A DNA stretch of 64,000 bases, from contig CANFKS010000006.1 in NCBI GenBank assembly GCA_947447625.1, positions 1-64,000 of the forward strand, given 5' to 3'. The notes under the pieces are model-generated. The model was not told the DNA's origin and did not search any database. It saw nothing but the letters and a program-made list of their open reading frames with translations. A program made the position numbers and the translations under genes. Shown here in pieces: positions 8,902 through 17,647 of this stretch. The DNA comes from Rhodospirillales bacterium. GTDB taxonomy: Bacteria > Pseudomonadota > Alphaproteobacteria > Acetobacterales > Acetobacteraceae. Numbering within the stretch: the first letter of the stretch is position 1; each line of letters begins with the position of its first letter.

Positions 8902-10224
8902 TCACGCTGCGACGCCAGCGAGCGGGGGCGGAATATCGACACCGCTCAGCGCGTAGTCGCGCAGCTTGTTGCGCAGGGCACGGATCGAAATGCCGAGCAT
9001 CACGGCAGCGTGAGTGCGGTTGCCGTTGGTGTGGGAGAGTGTGGTGAGGATGAGATCGCGTTCGACGTCCTCGATGCGGCGGCCGACAAAGGTTTCGTCC
9101 GGTTGTAAGCCGGTGGGACGGGGGGGGCGGGATTCGAGGTCAAGCGCGTCGGGGCCAATTTCGCTGCCCTCGGCCAGCAGGACAGCGCGGTGCATGGTGT
9201 TTTCGAGTTCGCGCACATTGCCGGGCCAGGGCGCGCGCTGGAGGCTGGCGAGGGCGGATGGCATCAGCCGGCGCACGGGCACGCCGTTCAGTTTGGCGTA
9301 GTGCTCGGCGAAATGTTCGGCAAGGCGGGCGATATCGGAGGGCCGCTCGGCAAGGGAGGGGAGCCGCAGGCTGACCACATTGAGGCGGAAATAGAGGTCC
9401 TCCCGAAAGCGACCACCGGCGATTTCCTCGGTCAGGGCGCGGTTCGAGGTCGCGATGATGCGGACATCGACACGCACCGGTTTGCCGCCGCCGAGCCGGT
9501 CGACTTCGCGCTCCTGGATCGCGCGGAGCAGCTTGGCCTGGATGCGAACGTCCATTTCCGAGATTTCGTCGAGCAGCAATGTGCCGCCATCGGCCATTTC
9601 GAATTTCCCGAGACGGCGGGTGACGGCACCGCTGAAGGCACCTTTTTCATGGCCGAACAACTCGCTTTCAAGCATCGTCTCGGGGATGGCGGCACAGTTG
9701 ACGCCGACGAAGGGGCCCCGGGCGCGGCGCGAAAGGGAGTGTATGTAGCGGGACATCACCTCCTTGCCCGTGCCGGACGCACCTGTCAGCAGGATGGAGG
9801 CATCCGTGCGGGCGATCTGTTCGGCGCGCTTGAGGACAGCGATCATGGCCGGATCGCGGGCAATCGGGGTGTGCCGGTCCCGGCTGGCCTCGTGCAGGAT
9901 GGCGGCGATGAGCAGCGGATCCGGCGGCAGGGGCAGGTATTCCCGGGCGCCGGCGCGGATGGCGGCGACCGCCTCGTCGGCCTGTGCATTGGTGCCGCAG
10001 GCGATAACGAAAATGTCGTGGCGCTGGGCGCGCAGATAGTCGAGCAGGGTGGCGATCGGCAGCGCAACATCGCAGAACACCATCTCCACATGGGTGCCGC
10101 GGCCGATCGCCTGGATCGCCTGGTCAACGCTGTCGGCGTGTTCCAGCGCGGCGCCGGCGTCCCGCGCGATGCGAGAGGCCTCGCCGAGGCGGCCGGCAAG
10201 CGCTCCGACAATCATGATGCGCAT
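8902..10224 (-). CDS. flbD: FlbD-like sigma-54 activator of flagellar genes
   Basis: A 440-residue transcriptional activator with a receiver-like domain (1-110, Asp at 52 in VFCDVALP), an AAA+ sigma-54 interaction domain (Walker A GASGTGKE at 148-155) and a Fis-type HTH near the C-terminus. The sigma-54 contact loop reads GAFSGA at 195-200 rather than GAFTGA. Position between fliN and flhA matches Caulobacter flbD, whose product activates late flagellar promoters and represses the fliF operon through ftr sites. The receiver lacks the typical N-terminal acidic pair (start MRIMIVGAL), consistent with FlbD-type regulators controlled by FliX rather than by phosphorylation; FliX is not in the window. 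Candidate targets are the palindromes at 14123, 16194 and 20355. Confidence 0.92.
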   Translation of the reverse strand: MRIMIVGALAGRLGEASRIARDAGAALEHADSVDQAIQAIGRGTHVEMVFCDVALPIATLLDYLRAQRHDIFVIACGTNAQADEAVAAIRAGAREYLPLPPDPLLIAAILHEASRDRHTPIARDPAMIAVLKRAEQIARTDASILLTGASGTGKEVMSRYIHSLSRRARGPFVGVNCAAIPETMLESELFGHEKGAFSGAVTRRLGKFEMADGGTLLLDEISEMDVRIQAKLLRAIQEREVDRLGGGKPVRVDVRIIATSNRALTEEIAGGRFREDLYFRLNVVSLRLPSLAERPSDIARLAEHFAEHYAKLNGVPVRRLMPSALASLQRAPWPGNVRELENTMHRAVLLAEGSEIGPDALDLESRPPRPTGLQPDETFVGRRIEDVERDLILTTLSHTNGNRTHAAVMLGISIRALRNKLRDYALSGVDIPPPLAGVAA

Positions 10225-10245
10225 CGGGATGCTCCTGAACCGGAG

Positions 10246-10290
10246 GTCATGGGTCTGATCGTCATGGGTCTGATCGTCATGGGTCTGATC
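10246..10290. repeat. Three exact 15-bp tandem repeats between fliN and flbD
   Basis: The unit GTCATGGGTCTGATC occurs three times without mismatch, beginning one base beyond the fliN stop codon. The unit is a multiple of three, so on the coding strand it reads as repeated T-I-R-P-M codons without interrupting one frame. It fills most of the 67-bp fliN-flbD spacer and could alter coupling or message structure ahead of the activator gene. Confidence 0.95.
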
Positions 10291-10291
10291 G

Positions 10292-10618
10292 TCACAGGGC
10301 GCGGTCGGCCTTGACGATTTCTGTCATCGTCACCCCGAGGCGGCTATCATCGACCATCACCACTTCGCCACGGGCAACGAGACGGTTGTTGACGTAGATG
10401 TCGATTGCCTCGCCCAATCTGCGGTCAAGCTCGACGACCGCGCCGCGGCCCAGCTTAAGCAACTGGCTTACCTGCATGGTGGATTTGCCCAGCACGGCGC
10501 TGACGGTGACGGGGATGTCGTAAACCGCTTCAAGGTTACGTCCGGCCTTGGTGCCGGGCGGTTCGATGGTGCCGGAGGTCACGTCGGGAAGGTCAGTCAG
10601 GCCGAGACGTTCATCCAT
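10292..10618 (-). CDS. fliN: FliN, flagellar switch C-ring protein
   Basis: A 108-residue protein with a C-terminal SpoA/FliN domain. After a short linker it reads LEAVYDIPVTVSAVLGKSTM, then GRGAVVELDRRLGEAIDIYV, the classic FliN core. FliN forms the lower C-ring with FliM, binds FliH and helps set rotation direction. Its ATG lies inside the last codons of fliH (8 bp overlap). FliM is not encoded in this operon or elsewhere in the window. Confidence 0.95.
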   Translation of the reverse strand: MDERLGLTDLPDVTSGTIEPPGTKAGRNLEAVYDIPVTVSAVLGKSTMQVSQLLKLGRGAVVELDRRLGEAIDIYVNNRLVARGEVVMVDDSRLGVTMTEIVKADRAL

Positions 10619-11300
10619 GGAGCAGAGCCTCTTCTGGGGTGGGGGCGGTCAGCCCAAGTTCATCGAGCACGGCACGCACGTTGCGCAGCGCCAGGGCGGG
10701 ATCGCGATGCAGGGCGCCGCCGGGCCAGGCAATTCTGAGGGCGCCAGGGACGGTGCGAGTCGAGATCCGCAGTTCCACCCGGGATCGTTCTGATGGCGGC
10801 AGATGAGCGATAGCAGCCTGCAGGTCGTCCTCGACGTCAGGCGCGGCATCAATCGTGATGTGCGGCGCCTGGGCGAGGGTGGGCAGCACGGCTGCGGCGA
10901 TGGCGCTGACTTCGCGGGCGGCATGCTGGGACTGGGTGGTGGGGAGCAAGGCAGCGAACATCGCAATGACAGTCTGGCCTAGTGCTTGGGCGGCCCTTTC
11001 GGCGATGTCGTTGACCGTCGATTGCGCGGCGGCGAGGGCATCGGACACGTCGAGCGCGAGGCGGGTGGCGTGATCCTGGTCGGCGTTGCGGCGCTGGATC
11101 AGGCCTGCCTGATACCCCTCCTCATAAAGGTCGCTCTGGCAGCGCAACTTGTGCGGATCCGCGGCGCAGCGCGGGCAGGTGCAACCTGCGGGAGGTTTGG
11201 CGACCGGGCGCGGCGCTTCGTCGAAATCCTCGATGTTCAGGCGCAAATGCGCCATGCCGGAGCCTGTTGCAGGCGCGCGGGCGGCGGGATGGGTGCTCAA
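10611..11300 (-). CDS. fliH: FliH/FlbE-like regulator of the flagellar export ATPase
   Basis: This 229-residue protein lies exactly where fliH (flbE in Caulobacter) is expected between fliG and fliN. FliH links the FliI ATPase to the C-ring and inhibits it until docking. The middle is alanine-rich and helical. An unusual cysteine cluster, CTCPRC at 40-45 plus Cys54, could bind zinc; this is not a standard FliH feature. The start is probably TTG 11300, overlapping the fliG TGA as TTGA and preceded by GAGGAG; ATG 11255 (MAHLRLNIEDFDE) is the alternative but has no clear ribosome site. Similarity to FliH is weak and the call rests largely on position. Confidence 0.78.
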   Translation of the reverse strand: MSTHPAARAPATGSGMAHLRLNIEDFDEAPRPVAKPPAGCTCPRCAADPHKLRCQSDLYEEGYQAGLIQRRNADQDHATRLALDVSDALAAAQSTVNDIAERAAQALGQTVIAMFAALLPTTQSQHAAREVSAIAAAVLPTLAQAPHITIDAAPDVEDDLQAAIAHLPPSERSRVELRISTRTVPGALRIAWPGGALHRDPALALRNVRAVLDELGLTAPTPEEALLHG

Positions 11301-12310
11301 TAGACCATCTCCTCGTCCTTACCTTCGTTGATTTCAATCTGGCCCTGGGCTGCGAGTTCCTTTGCCTGAGCGACGATGGTGGCCTGCGCGTCATCGACGT
11401 CGCGCAGCTTGACGGCGCCGAGGGCCTCGATGTCGTCGCGCAGCATTTTGCCAGCACGCTCGGAGAGGTTGGTGAAGAACATCTCGCGCAGCTTCTCCGA
11501 TGCGCCCTTGAGGGCGAGAGGCAATTTCTCCTTGTTGACGCTGCGCAGCAGGGTCTGCACCGCCATGGGGGTGAGGCGCGAGAGGTCGTCGAAGGTGAAC
11601 ATGAGCGACTTGATCTTCTCGGCCGACTCCCGGTTACGCTCCTCAAGAGCCGAGATGAAGCGGCCCTCGGCCTGGCGGTCGAGGTTGTTGAAGATTTCGG
11701 CAATCATTTCGTGAGCGTCATGCCGGGTGCTGCGCGAGAGGTTGGACATGAATTCGGCGCGCAAGGTGCGCTCTACCCCGTCAAGTACGTCGCGCTGGAT
11801 GCTTTCCATCCGGAGCATCCGCATCACCACCTCCATCGCGAAGCCATCCGGCAGCAGAGCGATAACGCGGGCGGCATGATCGGCGCGGATCTTGGAGAGC
11901 ACGACGGCGACGGTCTGCGGGTATTCGTTCTTGAGGTAGTTCGCGAGCACCACCTCGTTCACATTGCCGAGCTTGTCCCACATGGTGCGCCCGGCGGGAC
12001 CGCGGATTTCCTCCATAATCTGGCTGACGCGGTCGCGCGGCATGGTTTTCATGAGCAGGCGCTCGGTATTGTCGAAGCCACCAACCAGATTGCCGGCGCC
12101 ACCGAGCTGTTCGATGAACTCGTTGCAGATATGCTCGATGGTTTCGGCATGGACAGGGCCGAGCTGGGCCATGGCGACCGACAGCTCCTTGATTTCATCC
12201 TCGTGCATGAGGCTGAAGATGTGCGCGCAGCGTTCCTCGCCGAGCGCCAACATAAGAATCGCTGCCTTGTGCGGGCCGGGGAGGCCGCGATAATCGTCAC
12301 GGGCTGCCAT
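11297..12310 (-). CDS. fliG: FliG, flagellar rotor/switch protein
   Basis: FliG joins the MS ring to the C-ring and carries the torque-generating charged helix near its C-terminus. The protein shows the usual opening GPHKAAILMLALGEE and a C-terminal domain with the charged residues expected for MotA contact (RDDIEALGAVKLRDVDDAQ). The start is placed at ATG 12310 (MAARDDYRG), where ATG and the fliF TGA share one base as TGATG; a longer form would begin at 12334 inside fliF. The predicted length of 337 residues fits FliG. Confidence 0.95.
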   Translation of the reverse strand: MAARDDYRGLPGPHKAAILMLALGEERCAHIFSLMHEDEIKELSVAMAQLGPVHAETIEHICNEFIEQLGGAGNLVGGFDNTERLLMKTMPRDRVSQIMEEIRGPAGRTMWDKLGNVNEVVLANYLKNEYPQTVAVVLSKIRADHAARVIALLPDGFAMEVVMRMLRMESIQRDVLDGVERTLRAEFMSNLSRSTRHDAHEMIAEIFNNLDRQAEGRFISALEERNRESAEKIKSLMFTFDDLSRLTPMAVQTLLRSVNKEKLPLALKGASEKLREMFFTNLSERAGKMLRDDIEALGAVKLRDVDDAQATIVAQAKELAAQGQIEINEGKDEEMVY

Positions 12311-13983
12311 CAGTTCTGCTCCTGTCGCAGCCATGCGCGCACGATAGACAACGATTCCTCGGGATGCCGCTCGACCAGCGCCGTCAAGCGCCGCACTGAG
12401 GTGGCCTTGAGCGCGCCCTCGACGTTGGCCAAGCTGATTTCCTCGTCATCGCTCTGCCCGCCGCCGCCATCGAGGGTGGCGAGCGCGCCGCGGCCTCCGC
12501 CCGAGCGAGCCCCTCCGGGATCGCCGGATTCGCCACCAAGCATGCGGGCATCGCCGCCGCCAGCGAGGGCAAGGCCGTCATCGCCGGCCAGGGCGCTACC
12601 GACGGTGGTGAGCCGGGTGATCATCGGGCGCAGAATGAACAACAGCATCGCCAACACCACGATCGCCGGGATCGCCGGTCGGGACAGGGCCATCAGGTCG
12701 TCCTTGGCGATCGGCAAGCCAAACAGCCTGGCAGGCTCGGCAATGGACGGATCTTCGCGGGCGGCAAAGCGCATGTTGACGATTTCGAGTTGGTCGCCGC
12801 GCCTGACGTCGAAACCGATGGCGGTTTTGACGAGGCGGGCCATCTGGTCGAGCTCGTCTTGCGGCCGCGGCTTCCAGACGATCTCCCCCATGGGTGCCCT
12901 CTCCTCGATGCCATCGACCAGAACGGCGACGCTCAAGCGGCGGATCTGCGCCTGATCGCGCACCAAATTGCGGACGGTCTTGGTGATTTCGTAGTTCGTC
13001 GTCTCGTCCTGGCGCTGCTCCTGGCTGCCAGTGACACCGGACTGGCCAGCATCGGCATTGGGCAGGTTGTTCTGGACAGAGACCGTGTTTGTGCCGGCCT
13101 CGGTGCTGCGGTTGCTGCTCGTGGTATTCTGGCTGCTGCGCACGACCTGGCCTTCGGGGTCGAACTGCTCGCGGGTTTCGTTGATGCGGTCGAGATCGAG
13201 ATCGACCGTCGCCTCGACCCTGACCCGGCCTTGGCCGGCGCTGCGTTCGAGGATTTCCTCGACCGAGCGGCTGACCCGCATTTCGATGCCGCGGCGCAAT
13301 TCCTCCGCTCGCTCATTGCTGCGCCCCGCACCCGCCTCGCCCGAACGGCTCAACAAGGTGCCGCGATTATCGGCAATCGTGATGTTCTCGACCTTGAGGC
13401 CCGGCACGGCGGTGGCAACGAGATGGGTAATGGCCTGCACGCTCTCACGGTCGATCCCGCCAGGCGCGGTGGTGAGCAGGACCGAGGCCTGGGCCTGCGG
13501 GGTCTGCCGCTCGAACGGCTCACGGCGCGGCAGGACAATATGGACGCGGGCGTTGCGCACGCCGCGGATGCCGCGGATAGTACGGGTCAACTCCCCTTCC
13601 ATGGCGCGCAACTGGTTCATCCGCTGCTCGAACTGGCTCGCGACCATGCCGACATTGCGATCGACGATTTCATAGCCGACAACGCCACCCGATGGTAGCG
13701 CATCGCGCGCCAGGAGCAGGCGGGCCCGTGAAACCTTGTCCGCCGGCACCAGGATTTCCCTGCCGCCGCCCCGCAGCTGGAAGGGGATCTGCTGCTTCTC
13801 GAGATGATCAACAATGAGGCCCGATTCGGAGAGCTCAAGATCGCCATAGAGCAACGCCATCGCTTCGCCGCCGCTGAATGTGGTGAGCGTGAGGAGCGCC
13901 ACGACCGTCATCACAGCAGCGACCACGAGCCCAATAAGCCGGGCCGGGCCAAGGCCGCGCAGGCCGTCGACGATGCCGTTCAT
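12310..13983 (-). CDS. fliF: FliF, flagellar MS-ring protein
   Basis: FliF forms the inner-membrane MS ring on which the motor and export gate assemble. It has a TM segment near the N-terminus (LIGLVVAAVMTVVALLTL) and a second near residue 430 (AIPAIVVLAMLLFILRPM), with YscJ/FliF ring-building domains between, including VRNARVHIVLPRREPF. The C-terminal cytoplasmic tail ends with a FliG-binding segment. ATG 13983, preceded by a G-rich ribosome site, is preferred to in-frame TTG 13995. It is the first gene of the eight-gene operon; an ftr-like palindrome lies about 140 bp upstream. Confidence 0.96.
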   Translation of the reverse strand: MNGIVDGLRGLGPARLIGLVVAAVMTVVALLTLTTFSGGEAMALLYGDLELSESGLIVDHLEKQQIPFQLRGGGREILVPADKVSRARLLLARDALPSGGVVGYEIVDRNVGMVASQFEQRMNQLRAMEGELTRTIRGIRGVRNARVHIVLPRREPFERQTPQAQASVLLTTAPGGIDRESVQAITHLVATAVPGLKVENITIADNRGTLLSRSGEAGAGRSNERAEELRRGIEMRVSRSVEEILERSAGQGRVRVEATVDLDLDRINETREQFDPEGQVVRSSQNTTSSNRSTEAGTNTVSVQNNLPNADAGQSGVTGSQEQRQDETTNYEITKTVRNLVRDQAQIRRLSVAVLVDGIEERAPMGEIVWKPRPQDELDQMARLVKTAIGFDVRRGDQLEIVNMRFAAREDPSIAEPARLFGLPIAKDDLMALSRPAIPAIVVLAMLLFILRPMITRLTTVGSALAGDDGLALAGGGDARMLGGESGDPGGARSGGGRGALATLDGGGGQSDDEEISLANVEGALKATSVRRLTALVERHPEESLSIVRAWLRQEQN

Positions 13984-14122
13984 GCAGACCCCCAAGCCAT
14001 GGGGCAGCTGCTACGCGGCGGTGATACGCTGGCCTGTGGCGAAGCCATGAAGGAACCTCGATCCGCGGCGATTTTGCCGATGATGTGAGGGTGCCTGCAG
14101 GAACTGAATAAAAGGTAAACCG

Positions 14123-14141
14123 CCCGGCAGGTTTTGCCGGG
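14123..14141. promoter_or_regulatory. ftr-like palindrome upstream of fliF, also downstream of flgD
   Basis: On the minus strand this reads CCCGGCAAAACCTGCCGGG: 6-bp arms around a 7-base centre. It shares arm, spacing and AAAA centre with the site at 16194. From memory, the Caulobacter FlbD (ftr) element has the same CCCGGC-AAA-GCCG plan. Because it follows the flgD stop by a few bases and is followed on the minus strand by a T-rich stretch, it could instead, or also, end fliK-flgD transcription. Confidence 0.5.
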
Positions 14142-14148
14142 CCTGCGA

Positions 14149-14799
14149 TCAATTCACGATCGACTGCACCGCGCTCATCGGCACACCGAGCTGGCCGAGT
14201 GACAGCACCGGCGTCGTGCCGCTCATGGTTATGCCTGTTGCCCGGCCCAGCACAGTGAACGGCACGGCCGCCTTGCTCCCCGCGGCGGCGGTCACACTGA
14301 CGGTGTAAGCGCCATCGGCAAGGCTCTTGCCACTGCTGTTCACGCCGTTCCAGGTCCAGGCATTGCTGCCCGCATTGCCCTGCACCGTACCTTTATAAAC
14401 GGCGGCGCCCGACGCATCGCTGATTGCGATCTCAACCGGCTGGGCGGTACCGAGGGTGAACTGGAGGCTTGCCGCGCCATCCTGCAACGCAAGTTGAGAG
14501 GACGTGACGCCAACCTGATGCCCGACCATGGCCGAGGCCTGGTAGAGGCTGCTGGCGCGGTTGAGATCGATCAGGGTGGTGAGGTTGGCGTTGGTGTTGA
14601 TCTGCTGTTCGACAGTCGAATACTGCACGAGCTGCTGGGTGAATTGGTTTGTATCGAGCGGGCTAGTCGGGTCTTGGTTCTTCAGTTGTGCGGTCAACAG
14701 GGTAAGGAATGTATTGAAGTTGCCCGATAAAGTCGTACTCGCCGTGGCGGCGGTCGAGGTGACGGACTGAGCGGCGGCGGTGGTAGGGCTGACGGTCAT
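14149..14799 (-). CDS. flgD: FlgD, flagellar hook-cap scaffold
   Basis: FlgD caps the growing hook and allows FlgE subunits to polymerise. The 216-residue protein carries the family signature FNTFLTLLTAQLKNQDPTSP followed by a central Tudor/Ig-like region (WTWNGVNSSGKSLADGAYTV), both characteristic. ATG 14799 has a good GGAG ribosome site; a TTG at 14817 overlapping the fliK stop as TTGA is also possible. It is cotranscribed with fliK, hook-length control next to hook cap. Confidence 0.94.
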   Translation of the reverse strand: MTVSPTTAAAQSVTSTAATASTTLSGNFNTFLTLLTAQLKNQDPTSPLDTNQFTQQLVQYSTVEQQINTNANLTTLIDLNRASSLYQASAMVGHQVGVTSSQLALQDGAASLQFTLGTAQPVEIAISDASGAAVYKGTVQGNAGSNAWTWNGVNSSGKSLADGAYTVSVTAAAGSKAAVPFTVLGRATGITMSGTTPVLSLGQLGVPMSAVQSIVN

Positions 14800-14813
14800 G
14801 GAGAGCTCCGGGG

Positions 14814-16118
14814 TCAAGCGATGATGTCGAGATGGGTGCGCGGGCCGATGCGATAGGCTGCAACAGCCGCAGCGGCTTCGGGTTCGGAGTCGTGCGGCCT
14901 GGCGCCATCCGGGCGCTGCGGCGCGCTGCCACGGCTCGGCTGGCCGCCGTTCGGGTCGGAGGAACCAGCAGTGGTGGCGAGGGAGCCCAAGGGGGCAAAG
15001 CCAGGCTCCTGCGGTGTCGGCGGCGCGAGGCTGAAAGTGATCTGGCCGGGATCGGTCGGCAGCCCGGCGCGATCGAGGGCGAGGGCAAGATGGCGCTGAT
15101 CCTGCTGGAACAGTGCCATGGTATCGGCCCGCTCGAACACCACCGCGACACTGCGCAGGCCAGCAGCCGGGGACTGGATGTCGAATCTGACATGACCGAG
15201 TTCGACGGGTGAGAGTTTCAATGTGATGCGCTGGTTCGCACCCGGGCCGGTCGAGACCGCGTGCAGCGTCATCGCGACTGTCATATCGTGTGCCGCAGTC
15301 TCGGTCGGGCGGGCGGCGCCCGCGGATGGCGCGGAGGAGAAGGGCAAGGACGGCGCGATCGTCTGAGTGATCTGCGGCTTTTCGACCGCCATGCGTTCGG
15401 TGGAGAGCGGCGCAAGAGTAGGATCGGGTGGAGCATAAGCCGACGCAGATGCGCTGTCCGAATCGCCAAGATGGCCGAATCGACCATCGCCGGCACGCGG
15501 CGCGCGGAGCTCCGCATGTGGCGGCGGTGCCATCGGGGCGGGCGCAGGCGGCATATCGGGTGGCGGGAGCAACGGCGCTGCCTCACCAACCCCGGGCCCG
15601 ACGGCGCGCGGGGTCGTCGAAGGCGCAGAGGCCGATGGCGGCCCCGCCACCGATGGTATTGCTGGTTGCATCACGGATGCCATCACCGGCGACGGCCCGA
15701 TCGGCAGCAGCATGACGACGGGCGTCGCCTGCTCCGGCGTCGCCGCCGTCGCCACCGTCTCGTCGTCTGATTTGCGAAACACACGCGGCTTCGCGGGGGA
15801 GAGTTCCAGCGCTGTCCCGCCACTCTGCGGGCCAATAAAAGACAGTGCCGCCCCGGTCTGATCTGCCAGCCCAAGAGGCACGGGCGTCCCCGCCACAAGG
15901 CCCGGCCCCAACTCAGCCGGCGCCGCCCCGCCGACCATCGCCAGCAACACAGCGTCGAACCTATCGGATTGATCGTGCGCCACAAGCGACGCCCCCGCCA
16001 CAGGCAGGAGGGACGGTGCGGCAGACGGGGCGGCAGACGGGGCGGCAGCGGGCGCAATAAAGGCCAAGGACCAATGTCTCCGGTGTGTTACCCGCCACCA
16101 AAGCAAGCCCCGGGCCAC
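14814..16118 (-). CDS. fliK: FliK, hook-length control protein
   Basis: FliK is secreted during hook growth, measures length and switches the export gate to late substrates. The protein is low-complexity, proline/alanine-rich over its first 300 or so residues, as usual for FliK. It ends with the conserved hook domain ITLKLSPVELGHVRFDIQ followed by a segment rich in Leu and Ala. An N-terminal A-P-S-A repeat (APSAAPSAAPS) comes from a short DNA repeat at about 16020-16050. The start is uncertain: GTG 16118 or TTG 16067. It is divergent from flgE. Confidence 0.85.
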   Translation of the reverse strand: MARGLLWWRVTHRRHWSLAFIAPAAAPSAAPSAAPSLLPVAGASLVAHDQSDRFDAVLLAMVGGAAPAELGPGLVAGTPVPLGLADQTGAALSFIGPQSGGTALELSPAKPRVFRKSDDETVATAATPEQATPVVMLLPIGPSPVMASVMQPAIPSVAGPPSASAPSTTPRAVGPGVGEAAPLLPPPDMPPAPAPMAPPPHAELRAPRAGDGRFGHLGDSDSASASAYAPPDPTLAPLSTERMAVEKPQITQTIAPSLPFSSAPSAGAARPTETAAHDMTVAMTLHAVSTGPGANQRITLKLSPVELGHVRFDIQSPAAGLRSVAVVFERADTMALFQQDQRHLALALDRAGLPTDPGQITFSLAPPTPQEPGFAPLGSLATTAGSSDPNGGQPSRGSAPQRPDGARPHDSEPEAAAAVAAYRIGPRTHLDIIA

Positions 16119-16193
16119 CGCGCCTTACCGGCCTCCAAGGCTCCTTCCCGCCCCTCAAAGCACCGCGCACAACCCGCCGCCCGGCAGAATCAA

Positions 16194-16212
16194 CCCGGCT
16201 GATTTTGCCGGG
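16194..16212. promoter_or_regulatory. ftr-like FlbD-site candidate between fliK and flgE
   Basis: The minus strand reads CCCGGCAAAATCAGCCGGG, a palindrome with the same arms and spacing as the one at 14123. A further CCCGGCAGAATCA half at 16180-16192 makes a larger inverted repeat from 16180 to 16212. It lies about 50-70 bp upstream of the sigma-54 promoter, the usual distance for an enhancer-binding protein, and could serve both divergent units. Confidence 0.6.
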
Positions 16213-16262
16213 TACTCACCTTCGCATCGCAAGAACCCGCGCAAATCCGACACCACAGACCC

Positions 16263-16277
16263 TGGCACGGAATCTGC
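16263..16277 (+). promoter_or_regulatory. Sigma-54 promoter (-24/-12) for flgE
   Basis: The sequence TGGCACGGAATCTGC matches the RpoN consensus TGGCACG-N4-TTGC with a single difference (CTGC), and the invariant GG and GC pairs are exactly 10 bases apart. Transcription would begin near 16288, 34 bp before the flgE ATG. FlbD is the obvious activator. Confidence 0.82.
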
Positions 16278-16321
16278 GAGGCGTCCGCCACCTGACCCAC
16301 GCCCTTCTGGAGCATCCCCGC

Positions 16322-17632
16322 ATGAGTCTCTTCGGCGCGATGAACACCGCCATCACTGGCCTCGGCGCGCAATCCGCCGCCTTCGGCAACATCAGCGACA
16401 ACATCGCGAACAGCCAGACCGTCGGCTACAAGGGCATCGAGACAACCTTCGTTGACTATCTCACCGAGAGCAACGCCATCATCAACAGCAGCGGCTCCGT
16501 CGTCGCCCGGCCGCATTATACCAACTCCGTGCAGGGCGCCCTGTCGCAATCCGGCAGCCCACTGGCGATGGCGCTGACCGGCCAGGGCTTCTTCCCCGTC
16601 AGCCACGTCGCCTCGCTTGCCGACGCAACACCCACCTTCTCCACGATCCCATACTACACCCGCGCCGGCGATTTCAGCCTCAATGAGGCCGGCTTCCTCG
16701 TCAACAGTGCTGGCGAATACCTCAACGGATGGTCCGTCAACCCGGCCACCGGCGTCGTCAACCAGAACGCCATCACACCCATCGAGGTAACTCAGGCGGT
16801 CGGTCTCCCGGTGCCCACCACGCAAGTTGCGCTCTCCGCCAACCTGCCCGCCACCCCCACCACCCCCACCAACATCGCGTCCCAGATCAACATCTACGAC
16901 AGCCTCGGCACCGCCCGCACTGTGGTGCTCAACTGGACCCAAACCGCCACCAATGCCTGGACGGTCGCACTCAACGTGCCAGATGACATCGCCGCCCCCG
17001 CGGTCGGCTCAGCCATAGTCAGGTTCGGCCCCATCGCCAGCAGCAACGCCGTCCCAGACGGCACCATCGGCAGCATCGGCGTCCCCACCGGAACCGTTGC
17101 CGTCACGCCCTTCGCCCTCGGCAGCCCCGCAAGCCTGAGCTTCAGCGCCAATTTCGGCAACGGCCCTCAGTCCGTGACGCTCGACATGGGGATCTTCGGC
17201 CAATCCGCCGGCGTCACCCAATACGCCGGCTCAGCCTACACGCTGCGCGGCCTCACCCAGAACGGCCTCCCCCCCGGCAGCTTCAGCAGCGTCTCGACCG
17301 ACAGTTCAGGCAAGATCATCGTCAACTTCGACAACGGCCAGTCCCGCTCGATCGCCCAGGTGCCGGTGATCATGTTCAACAACCCCGATGGATTGCAGCG
17401 CGAGGACGGCCAATCCTTCACAGCCACCAGCGCCTCCGGTGCCGCACTCGCCAACGCCGCCGGCACCGGCGGCGCCGGCAACATCGTCAACGGTTCGATC
17501 GAGCAATCCAACGTCGACATCGCCACCGAATTCACCCGCCTGATCGTCGCCCAGCGCGCCTATTCCGCCAATGCGAAAATGATCACCACAGCCGATGACA
17601 TGCTGCAACAAACCCTCGACCTCAAGCGCTGA
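16322..17632 (+). CDS. flgE: FlgE, flagellar hook protein
   Basis: This 436-residue protein polymerises into the hook. It begins with the rod/hook signature MSLFGAMNTAITGLGAQSAA and the adjacent motif ISDNIANSQTVGYK, and ends with the matching helix VDIATEFTRLIVAQRAYSAN; both helices form the D0 domain. The start ATG 16322 is fixed by this signature; upstream in-frame codons are not homologous. It is the first gene of a hook-filament unit (flgE-flgK-flgL) served by the sigma-54 promoter upstream. Confidence 0.96.
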   Translation: MSLFGAMNTAITGLGAQSAAFGNISDNIANSQTVGYKGIETTFVDYLTESNAIINSSGSVVARPHYTNSVQGALSQSGSPLAMALTGQGFFPVSHVASLADATPTFSTIPYYTRAGDFSLNEAGFLVNSAGEYLNGWSVNPATGVVNQNAITPIEVTQAVGLPVPTTQVALSANLPATPTTPTNIASQINIYDSLGTARTVVLNWTQTATNAWTVALNVPDDIAAPAVGSAIVRFGPIASSNAVPDGTIGSIGVPTGTVAVTPFALGSPASLSFSANFGNGPQSVTLDMGIFGQSAGVTQYAGSAYTLRGLTQNGLPPGSFSSVSTDSSGKIIVNFDNGQSRSIAQVPVIMFNNPDGLQREDGQSFTATSASGAALANAAGTGGAGNIVNGSIEQSNVDIATEFTRLIVAQRAYSANAKMITTADDMLQQTLDLKR

Positions 17633-17647
17633 GCGGCGGGCTGAACC

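Noticed and set aside
11267-12955. Plus-strand frame over fliG and fliF
   Set aside because: Shadow of the overlapping fliG-fliF genes, which match known flagellar proteins along their length.
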